From: DATEAX01 sp035288145
GTDB lineage: Bacteria > Patescibacteriota > UBA1384 > UBA12157 > JAENIV01
NCBI GenBank assembly: GCA_035288145.1
Contig: DATEAX010000046.1
Span: 1-13,150 of the forward strand
Direction of reading: 5' to 3'
Length of the DNA: 13,150 bases
In this document: in pieces, positions 6,372 to 12,130 of the stretch
Layout of the letters: each line of letters opens with the position of its first letter
Position numbering within the stretch: the first letter of the stretch is position 1
The notes under the pieces: generated by a model
The model's database searches: none
Told to the model about the DNA's origin: nothing
Seen by the model: the letters and a program-made list of their open reading frames with translations, nothing else
Translations under genes and position numbers: made by a program

Positions 6372-6470
6372 AATGATACGAAATACTAAAAGGATACCTG
6401 ACTACCGCAGGCAGGCAAAAATACAAAAGATTATGATTTCGTATTTTCGTACAAAATTTGTAATTTCGTA
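6372..6470. repeat. TTCGTA repeats and GCAGGCAGGC element between nusG and rplK
   Basis: TACGAAATAC (6377-6386) is inversely repeated as GTATTTTCGTA (6441-6451, one extra T). ATTTCGTA or TTTTCGTA occurs three times (6436-6443, 6444-6451, 6463-6470). Between them lies CCTGACTACCGCAGGCAGGC, whose GCAGGCAGGCAAAA end nearly matches GCAGGCGGGCAAAA in the gap before topA. No promoter or reading frame is evident. It splits nusG from rplK, usually close neighbours. Confidence 0.55.
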
Positions 6471-6487
6471 GAGAAAGCGAAGCTATC

Positions 6488-6910
6488 GTGAAGAAGATAA
6501 AAACCATCATTAAACTCCAGGCGCCGGCGGGGAAAGCGACGCCCGCGCCGCCGATCGGTCCGGCTTTGGGTCAGCACGGTTTAAACATTATGGAGTTTGT
6601 CAATCAGTTTAATAGCCAGACCCAAAAAATGGGCGAGACGATTGTCCCGGTGGAAATTAAGGTTTTTGAAGACCGGACTTTTGATTTTATCTTAAAGTCC
6701 CCGCCAGCGGCGGTGCTTTTAAAGAAAGCCGCCAATATTGAGAAGGGCTCGGGTGTGCCTAATCGAGAAAAAGTCGGTAAAGTGACCGAGGCCCAAATTG
6801 AAGAAATTGCCAAGGTAAAATTGGAGGATCTCAATGCCGATGAACTGGAGCAGGCCAAGAAGACCATCCGGGGAACGGCCAAGAGCATGGGGATTGAAGT
6901 TTCCAGATAA
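6488..6910 (+). CDS. rplK: Ribosomal protein uL11
   Basis: Part of the GTPase-associated centre of the large subunit, binding the 1070 region of 23S rRNA. The 140 residues match the usual length. The N-terminal domain shows LQAPAGKATPAPPIGPALGQ (residues 10-29) and GLNIMEFVNQFN. The C-terminal RNA-binding domain ends with IRGTAKSMGIEV. The start codon is GTG at 6488, chosen because the family begins just before the IKLQ strand. No Shine-Dalgarno is visible. rplA (uL1) normally follows rplK but here tsaC does, 15 bases on. Confidence 0.95.
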   Translation: MKKIKTIIKLQAPAGKATPAPPIGPALGQHGLNIMEFVNQFNSQTQKMGETIVPVEIKVFEDRTFDFILKSPPAAVLLKKAANIEKGSGVPNREKVGKVTEAQIEEIAKVKLEDLNADELEQAKKTIRGTAKSMGIEVSR

Positions 6911-6925
6911 CTATTCGATTCACCA

Positions 6926-7516
6926 ATGGCAAGGATAATTGACCTCAAAGATAAAAGCTCGCTTTCAGAGGCGGCTAGGGTATTAAAAGAGGGGAAAATA
7001 CTGGTTTTTCCCTCCGATACTGTTTACGGGATTGGTTGTGTTTTAGAAAAACCGGCGATTCGAAAACTTTACAAAATCAAAAACCGCCCCTTACGTCAGC
7101 CGACGGGGATACTTTTGACGAAGAGAATATATGATTCTATACGCTCGAGCGCACAAAGTAGTATAAATATAATTAATCTTTCTGAAGATGTTAAAAAGGG
7201 ATTTTTAGCCGGCAAAATCACGCTAATTTTGCCAAAAGAAATTTTTAAATTGGACTTGCCATCCTTGATCTTAAAAAATGGAAGGGTAGGAGTTCGCCTG
7301 CCGAATCACCGATGGCTTATAAAATTAATCGAAAATTCCGGTCCGATAGTTGCTTCGTCGGCCAATCAAAGGGGAAGGCCGGCGCCAGCTGATTTTCGCC
7401 AAATCGAAAACTTAATCCTCAAAAGAGTCGATTTGGTTATTCGTAGCAAGGATAAGTCCTTTGGCCATTCTTCCGCCGTTTATGATTTAGGTCAGCAGAA
7501 ATATTTGAGAAAATAA
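6926..7516 (+). CDS. tsaC: L-threonylcarbamoyladenylate synthase, TsaC/YrdC type
   Basis: Makes threonylcarbamoyl-AMP from threonine, bicarbonate and ATP, the first step of t6A modification at position 37 of ANN-decoding tRNAs. The 196 residues cover one YrdC domain, so this is the short TsaC form without the Sua5 C-terminal domain. Motifs: PSDTVYGIG (29-37), KIKNRP (50-55), GKITLILPK (96-104), VGVRLPNH (121-128) and SSANQRGRPAP (144-154). Functionally it pairs with isoleucine decoding, since tRNA-Ile is a t6A substrate and ileS is nearby. The stop codon lies in the left arm of the terminator hairpin. Confidence 0.9.
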   Translation: MARIIDLKDKSSLSEAARVLKEGKILVFPSDTVYGIGCVLEKPAIRKLYKIKNRPLRQPTGILLTKRIYDSIRSSAQSSINIINLSEDVKKGFLAGKITLILPKEIFKLDLPSLILKNGRVGVRLPNHRWLIKLIENSGPIVASSANQRGRPAPADFRQIENLILKRVDLVIRSKDKSFGHSSAVYDLGQQKYLRK

Positions 7517-7553
7517 AAGAAGGACCCGCCACTTGCGCAGCAGGTCCTTCTTT
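7516..7553. terminator. Bidirectional intrinsic terminator
   Basis: AAAGAAGGACC (7516-7526) and GGTCCTTCTTT (7543-7553) form a perfect 11-bp stem with a 16-base loop. T-rich tails follow in both directions: TTCTTTATTT rightwards and TTCTTTTATTTT leftwards. It can end tsaC on the + strand and the candidate RNA on the minus strand. Confidence 0.85.
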
Positions 7554-7728
7554 ATTTACCTCTCCTTTACAGTTCCAACCGATCCGCCCGAAGGCGAAAC
7601 ATCTTTCCGGCCTCATTAAAATTTTAATGTACAAGACCGGGGTTGGGTGTAATAGGAAAGAGGTTGATTAAAAATAGAGTTCGTTTTTAATCAACCTCAA
7701 ACCTGTTACACTTCTCATTTTAGAGACT
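7516..7728 (-). ncRNA. Candidate structured non-coding RNA, about 210 nt
   Basis: A minus-strand promoter (7762-7734) predicts a start near 7728 and the terminator at 7553-7516 gives an end. Stems in between: GAGGTTGATTAAAAA (15 bp, 7698-7684 with 7674-7660), extended across AAA/AAA by about 10 bp (7711-7702 with 7656-7647; one mismatch on this strand, a G-U wobble if read on the + strand). CCAACC/GGTTGG (7646-7641 with 7580-7575) encloses a CCGG...CCGG hairpin carrying the 16-base palindrome at 7614-7629 and a CGCC-UUCG-GGCG hairpin (7596-7585). The UUCG loop and the promoter favour the minus strand. I could not match it to SRP RNA, 6S RNA, tmRNA or RNase P RNA by eye. No convincing protein is encoded. 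Confidence 0.5.
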
Positions 7729-7733
7729 ATTGC

Positions 7734-7762
7734 ATGATAGCACACTTATGTTAAAATGTCAA
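7734..7762 (-). promoter_or_regulatory. Leftward promoter of the candidate RNA
   Basis: Read on the minus strand: TTGACA (7762-7757), 17-base spacer, TATCAT (7739-7734). The -35 is perfect and the -10 matches 5 of 6. It points away from dprA into the 230-base stretch with no credible protein gene, which is the main reason for calling an RNA gene there. Confidence 0.7.
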
Positions 7763-7768
7763 GAGTGC

Positions 7769-7811
7769 TTTACCTTTTTGACTACACCTCCGAGGTGTAA
7801 GTATAGGTAAA
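7769..7811 (+). promoter_or_regulatory. Palindrome in a possible dprA promoter spacer
   Basis: ACACCTC (7784-7790) and GAGGTGT (7792-7798) are a perfect inverted repeat, enclosed by TTTACCT (7769-7775) and AGGTAAA (7805-7811). The palindrome fills the space between TTGACT (7778-7783) and TATAGG (7802-7807), an 18-bp spacer. A palindrome between -35 and -10 is the geometry of MerR-family operators, but no such regulator gene is in the window. It could equally be an RNA hairpin or a boundary between divergent transcripts. Confidence 0.35.
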
Positions 7812-7815
7812 AAGT

Positions 7816-7844
7816 TTAGGAAAAATATTCTTTCATGATAAAAT
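7816..7844 (+). promoter_or_regulatory. Possible leaderless dprA promoter
   Basis: TAAAAT (7839-7844, 5 of 6 matches) ends six bases before the dprA ATG, the same distance as at rnhA and its remnant. The matching -35, TTAGGA at 17 bp, is weak (3 of 6). No Shine-Dalgarno precedes the start. It competes with the spacer-palindrome promoter just upstream as the dprA start site. Confidence 0.4.
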
Positions 7845-7850
7845 TTATTT

Positions 7851-8939
7851 ATGGACGATGAAAAAAAGTATTGGGTGGCGCTTTCGACTCATCAAAAAAT
7901 CGGCGGCCGGACTTTTTTAAAACTTTTTAAAAGGTTCCGAAAATTGGCTTACGTTTGGCATAGCTCCTCGCGCAAACTGGCGGAAGCAGGCCTAGATTTG
8001 GGACAAACCGAGGCCGTCAAAGAAGTTGTTTCAAAAGTCAATCTGGAAAAAGAATGGTTAAGGCTTGAAAAATTTAAAATTGATGTACTGATATATCCGG
8101 ATGAAAATTATCCTACCCTGCTTAAAGAGTTGCCGGATCCGCCCGGCGTTCTCTATGTCCGGGGAAAAATCCTGTCCCGGGATAATTTGGCGATTGCCGT
8201 CGTCGGCAGCCGCAAATACACGTCTTATGGTGAAAGGGCAACCTCCGAACTCGTCCGGCCGCTAGCCAAGAAACTGACGATTGTTTCCGGTCTGGCCTTG
8301 GGGATTGATTCTTTGGCTCACCGCGCGGCCTTGGAAGTGGATGGTCGGACGGTTGCCGTCTTGGCTTGCGGTTTGGATAGAATCTATCCTTCTTCAAACA
8401 TCCGTTTAGCCGACCGGATTTTAGCGGGTTCCGGTGCGATTATTTCCGAATATCCTTTGGGAATGCCGGCCTTAAAGTTTAATTTTCCCGTCAGAAACCG
8501 GATTATCGCCGGATTGTCCTTGGGCACCTTGGTGATTGAGGCAACTCTCGAATCGGGCTCCCTCTTGACAGCCATGAGCGCCCTCGACTATAATCGGGAG
8601 GTCTTTGCCTGCCCGGGACCGATTTTTTCCGAAACTTCTCGAGGGACGAACAAGCTGATTAAAATGGGCGCCAAAATTGTTGCCTCGGCCGAGGACATTC
8701 TCGAAGAATTAAGGATTGAAAGCCCCAAGAAAACGCCTGTCTTAATTGCTGCAGATTCAAAAGAAGAGGAAATTCTGTTAAAATTATTAAAGCAGCCGAC
8801 AATGGTTGATTTATTGGTAAAAAAATCCGGTCTTCCCACTGCCCTCGTTAATTCGGTTCTTATCCAAATGGAGATTAAAGGCAAGGTCACTAATCTCGGC
8901 GGCAGCCAGTATGTGATTAATGGGATACTGGAAAAATAA
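7851..8939 (+). CDS. dprA: DNA-processing protein DprA
   Basis: Binds incoming single-stranded DNA and loads RecA during natural transformation; cytoplasmic. The 362 residues show three parts. An N-terminal helical region (about 1-75) comes first. The Rossmann-like core (80-290) has AVVGSRKYTSYGE (116-128), SGLALGIDSLAH (146-157), ACGLDRIYP (172-180), FPVRNRIIAGLS (212-223), ESGSLLTA (234-241) and RGTNKLI (264-270). A C-terminal winged helix (about 300-358) completes it, so the protein is full length. It sits beside topA, a pairing seen in many bacteria, but a repeat-filled gap of 150 bases separates them. Its presence suggests DNA uptake, for nutrition or recombination. Confidence 0.94.
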   Translation: MDDEKKYWVALSTHQKIGGRTFLKLFKRFRKLAYVWHSSSRKLAEAGLDLGQTEAVKEVVSKVNLEKEWLRLEKFKIDVLIYPDENYPTLLKELPDPPGVLYVRGKILSRDNLAIAVVGSRKYTSYGERATSELVRPLAKKLTIVSGLALGIDSLAHRAALEVDGRTVAVLACGLDRIYPSSNIRLADRILAGSGAIISEYPLGMPALKFNFPVRNRIIAGLSLGTLVIEATLESGSLLTAMSALDYNREVFACPGPIFSETSRGTNKLIKMGAKIVASAEDILEELRIESPKKTPVLIAADSKEEEILLKLLKQPTMVDLLVKKSGLPTALVNSVLIQMEIKGKVTNLGGSQYVINGILEK

Positions 8940-8940
8940 A

Positions 8941-9083
8941 TCAAATTGTAAATATCAAAATGCCTGCCCGACAATGCCAGTCAATGGCAGGCGGGCAAAA
9001 TGAAAATTAAAAATCTAAGAAGAAATAAAAATTTTAAATTTTGAATTGTAACTTTGATTTTTGAGATTTGATTTTTGATTTTT
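8941..9083. repeat. CAAAATG/TTTTGAT repeats with an embedded palindromic element
   Basis: The dprA-topA gap is almost all repeat. The palindromic element at 8961-8997 runs TGCCTGCC...GGCAGGCGGGCA, with an inner TGCCA/TGGCA pair. It is flanked on both sides by CAAAATG (8956-8962 and 8996-9002). The remainder is AAATTTTGAATTG and tandem GATTTTT units up to the topA start. I see no clear promoter for topA in it. The GCAGGCGGGCAAAA end resembles the element between nusG and rplK. Confidence 0.6.
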
Positions 9084-9089
9084 AACATA

Positions 9090-11294
9090 ATGAATCTTAT
9101 CATCGTTGAATCGCCGACTAAAAGTAAAACAATCAAAAAATTTTTAGACTCCGGTTACGACGTCGTCGCCTGTTTTGGTCATGTCCGAGATTTACCCAAG
9201 AAAGAATTGGGGATTGAGATTAAAAATAACTTTGAGCCAAAATATGAAATTGTTTCCCGGGCGCGGAAAATTTTAAGAGAACTTAAAGATAAAACCAAAA
9301 CTGCCGAAAGAATTTATCTGGCGACCGACTATGATCGTGAAGGCGAAGCGATTGCCTGGCATCTTGTCAAAGCGGGCGGCTTTGATGAAGGAAAAACTAA
9401 AAATGAAAAAGTAAAAAGGATTACTTTTCATGAGATTACCAAGCCGGCAATCATCGAGGCCTTAAAACATCCCCGCGATATCGATCTTCATTTGGTGGAT
9501 GCCCAGCAGGCGCGACGGATATTAGATCGTTTAGTCGGTTATAAACTATCTCCCTTCTTATGGCGAAAGGTCGCTCAAGGTCTTTCCGCCGGACGGGTTC
9601 AGTCGGTTGCCACAAGATTGGTGGTTGAACGGGAAAGAGAGATTGAAAAGTTTACTCCCAAGGAGTACTGGCAAATCGAAGCCCAACTTGCCAAAGAAAA
9701 GAAAGTATTTAAGGCGGTGCTGATAAAGATTGACGAACGGGCAATCGAAAAGCTGGCGATCGAATCCGAGAAAATGGCGCAAAAGTATCTTGAGGACCTT
9801 AAGGATGCCGTCTGGCAGGTGTCGACGGTTGAAACCGAAGAAAAGAAAAGATATCCCTCGCCGCCTTTTACCACCAGTACTCTTCAGCAGGAAGCCGCGG
9901 GCAAACTTTCATTCTCGCCCCGGCAAACGATGAGATTGGCCCAGCGAGTTTACGAGCAGGGGCTAATCACCTACATGCGGACGGATTCGGTCCATGTCTC
10001 GAGCCAAGCCCTGGAGGGGGCACGCAAGGTAATAACCCAAGAATTCGGCAAAGATTATGCGCTCGCCAAGCCGCGTTTTTTCAAGACCAGAACCAAAGGA
10101 GCCCAGGAAGCCCACGAAGCCATCCGACCGACCAATTTAAAAAATTTGCCTTCCAAAGTTAATCTTGATTTACAGGAAGCCAAACTTTATGAGCTGATTT
10201 GGAAAAAAATGCTTGCCTCGCAAATGAAAGAAGCGGAAGTTTTAGAGACCAAGATTGAAATTAAAGCTAATAATTTGACATTTCAAGCGACCGGTTCCCA
10301 AATAAAATTTGCCGGTTTTTTAAAGGTCTATCATCAAGATACTCTTGCGGAAAATCTTCTGCCGGAGCTCCAGCGCGGGGATAAGTTAAAACTTATCGAA
10401 CTTGAAAAGAAACAATATTTTACCGAGCCGCCGCCGAGATATTCGGAGGCAACTTTAATTCGCGAGCTGGAAAAACGGGGGATAGGTCGGCCGTCAACCT
10501 ATGCGCCAACGCTTTCGGTGATCATTGAACGGGGATATATTGAAAAATCTCAAGGCAAATTGATGCCTCTTGATATCGGTTGCATAGTCAATGACGTTTT
10601 AGTCAAACATTTTCCGAAAATTGTTGATTTTGATTTTACGGCTAAAATGGAAGAAGAGTTGGACGAAATCGCCGAAGGTAAATTAAAATGGCAAGAAGTT
10701 CTAACTGATTTTTACGGACCTTTTGCCGAAAATTTGGAGCGCAAAACCAAAGAAGTTTCCAAAGAGGAAATTACTGAAGAGGAATCTGACGAAGTTTGTC
10801 CGGAATGCGGCAAGGCGCTTAAAATCAAACTCGGACGCTTTGGGAAATTTCTCGCCTGTTCGGGCTTTCCGGAATGCAAATATACCCGACCGATGATCGA
10901 TAAAACCAATCATGCCAAGGAAGATAAGGCAATCACAGCCAAGATTGCCGAAGAAAAATGTCCCAAGTGCGAGAAAAACATGGTTTTAAAAGAAGGAAAG
11001 TTTGGCGCCTTTTTGGCCTGTTCGGGATATCCTGGGTGTAAGTTTACCAAAAATATTGAGATTGTTGCCAAAGTCCCCTGTCCTTCCTGCGGCGGAAAAA
11101 TTCTCCGTAAAACCACCCGTAAAGGGAAAACTTTTTGGGGATGCGGCAATTTTCCCAAATGTAAAACTGCCTTTTGGGATGAACCGGTATCGAAAGAATG
11201 TCCCAAGTGTCACAAAACCATGGTTCAAGGCAAAAATATGATAAAATGCAGTCAGTGCGAGTGGAAGCAAATGCCAAATGAAAATCATTCCTGA
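9090..11294 (+). CDS. topA: DNA topoisomerase I (type IA)
   Basis: Relaxes negative supercoils by passing strands through a transient single-strand break. 734 residues from the ATG at 9090; an in-frame TTG at 9075 adds five residues from repeat sequence and is rejected because the family starts at LIIVESPTK. The Toprim domain has Glu7 and DYDRE (80-84; the family usually has Pro where Tyr81 is). The nucleophile is Tyr295 in LITYMRTDS. GRPSTYAPT and HEAIRPT are further family motifs. The C-terminus from about residue 570 carries four Cys4 zinc ribbons: CPEC...CKYTR, CPKC...CKFTK, CPSC...CKTAFW and a shorter CPKC...CSQC. Its end overlaps recR by 17 bases. Confidence 0.95.
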   Translation: MNLIIVESPTKSKTIKKFLDSGYDVVACFGHVRDLPKKELGIEIKNNFEPKYEIVSRARKILRELKDKTKTAERIYLATDYDREGEAIAWHLVKAGGFDEGKTKNEKVKRITFHEITKPAIIEALKHPRDIDLHLVDAQQARRILDRLVGYKLSPFLWRKVAQGLSAGRVQSVATRLVVEREREIEKFTPKEYWQIEAQLAKEKKVFKAVLIKIDERAIEKLAIESEKMAQKYLEDLKDAVWQVSTVETEEKKRYPSPPFTTSTLQQEAAGKLSFSPRQTMRLAQRVYEQGLITYMRTDSVHVSSQALEGARKVITQEFGKDYALAKPRFFKTRTKGAQEAHEAIRPTNLKNLPSKVNLDLQEAKLYELIWKKMLASQMKEAEVLETKIEIKANNLTFQATGSQIKFAGFLKVYHQDTLAENLLPELQRGDKLKLIELEKKQYFTEPPPRYSEATLIRELEKRGIGRPSTYAPTLSVIIERGYIEKSQGKLMPLDIGCIVNDVLVKHFPKIVDFDFTAKMEEELDEIAEGKLKWQEVLTDFYGPFAENLERKTKEVSKEEITEEESDEVCPECGKALKIKLGRFGKFLACSGFPECKYTRPMIDKTNHAKEDKAITAKIAEEKCPKCEKNMVLKEGKFGAFLACSGYPGCKFTKNIEIVAKVPCPSCGGKILRKTTRKGKTFWGCGNFPKCKTAFWDEPVSKECPKCHKTMVQGKNMIKCSQCEWKQMPNENHS

Positions 11295-11898
11295 TTCCGT
11301 TTCCGATTTAATTGAAGAATTTTCCAAATTGCCGGGCATTGGCCCCAAGACCGCCTCGCGCTTGGTTTTTTATTTACTTACCAGACCTGAAGGGGAAATC
11401 CAGAGGTTCAGCGAGTTTCTTGGCAACTTAAAAAAATCATTGAAGTATTGCGAAATTTGTTTTAATATTACGGAAGATTCCCCCTGCGAGATTTGTCAAA
11501 ATCCTCTGCGGGACAAGACAAAAATAATGGTGGTTGAAGAACCGCTGGACATTGTTGCTCTCGAAAAGACCGGTTATGACGGTTTATACCACGTGCTGGG
11601 AGGGGTGATTTCGCCGATTGAGGGGATTGGACCAGAAAACTTGCGCATTCGGGAAATTTTAGAGAAAATTAAAAAAGGGGAAACATCAGACAAGGGAGTC
11701 AAAGAAATAATTTTAGCCACCGATCCTTCGTTGGAAGGGGAGGCAACGGCGATGTATTTGTCAGGTGAAATTAAAAAATTAGAGAAACCTAAGATAAAAG
11801 TAACCAGGATTGCTCGGGGGTTGCCCGTGGGCGGCGATTTGGAATACGCTGATGAAATTACTTTAACCCGCGCCCTTGAGGGCCGGCGCGAATATTAA
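11278..11898 (+). CDS. recR: Recombination protein RecR
   Basis: Acts with RecO (and RecF) to load RecA at gaps in repair. The 206 residues are the usual length. An N-terminal helix-hairpin-helix, LPGIGPKTASRL (18-29), is followed by a Cys4 zinc site (C58, C61, C70, C73) and a Toprim domain from about residue 82 (KIMVVEEPLD, ATDPSLEGEATA). The Walker-B-like end is GLPVGGDLEYADEITL. The ATG lies inside the last codons of topA, so translation is probably coupled. recO and recF are not in the window. Confidence 0.94.
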   Translation: MKIIPDSVSDLIEEFSKLPGIGPKTASRLVFYLLTRPEGEIQRFSEFLGNLKKSLKYCEICFNITEDSPCEICQNPLRDKTKIMVVEEPLDIVALEKTGYDGLYHVLGGVISPIEGIGPENLRIREILEKIKKGETSDKGVKEIILATDPSLEGEATAMYLSGEIKKLEKPKIKVTRIARGLPVGGDLEYADEITLTRALEGRREY

Positions 11899-11918
11899 CT
11901 TTCGAGCAATCTGGCCAA

Positions 11919-11927
11919 AAGGAGAGG
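11919..11927 (+). promoter_or_regulatory. Strong Shine-Dalgarno for the zinc-ribbon gene
   Basis: AAGGAGAGG lies just upstream of the ATG at 11930; AAGGAG is five bases from the start. It is the only clear ribosome-binding site in the window and decides the start of this gene over an in-frame ATG at 11876 inside recR. Confidence 0.7.
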
Positions 11928-11929
11928 CA

Positions 11930-12130
11930 ATGAAGAAAGAAGCCGTAGATGCCATTTGTCCGAACTGCGAATGGTCGGGCGATGCCACCGGCATCACTTC
12001 CTGTCCGGTCTGCGGGTCAAACTTATCTTTGCTTGATGCACATGACGATTTCGAGCAGGTTGCGGACGAGGCCAAGTATCCCAAGGAGTTTCTTTCTCGA
12101 AGAGATGTGGGTTCTGACCTCCTGGATTGA
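11930..12130 (+). CDS. Small zinc-ribbon protein of unknown function
   Basis: A 66-residue protein with an N-terminal zinc ribbon: CPNC (C10, C13) and CPVC (C25, C28), separated by a short WSGDATGITS segment. The rest is acidic and probably helical (HDDFEQVADEAKYPKEFLSRRD). No catalytic motif is visible. Zinc ribbons of this size bind nucleic acid or proteins, but nothing here decides which. The start at 11930 is set by the Shine-Dalgarno; the longer frame from 11876 overlaps recR. The stop shares its last base with the cysS start (TGATG). Its place in an otherwise housekeeping run suggests a conserved small protein, which needs a homology search. Confidence 0.75.
   Translation: MKKEAVDAICPNCEWSGDATGITSCPVCGSNLSLLDAHDDFEQVADEAKYPKEFLSRRDVGSDLLD

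Noticed and set aside
7437..7634. Minus-strand open frame of 65 codons overlapping the tsaC end and the candidate RNA
   Set aside because: It starts at TTG, runs through a strong terminator and antisense into tsaC, and its sequence looks like translated hairpins rather than a protein.
7516..7728. Known RNAs (SRP RNA, 6S RNA, tmRNA, RNase P RNA) for the candidate RNA
   Set aside because: The SRP loop sequence, the tRNA-like T-loop, the RNase P conserved cores and the single long 6S stem with a central bubble were not seen.
9075..9089. TTG start for topA
   Set aside because: It adds five residues from repeat DNA; the ATG at 9090 fits the family start.
5106..9089. CRISPR array
   Set aside because: The intergenic repeats are short, degenerate and irregularly spaced, with no unique spacers of constant length.
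11876..11929. Longer start for the zinc-ribbon gene
   Set aside because: It overlaps recR, has no ribosome site, and the ATG at 11930 has a strong one.
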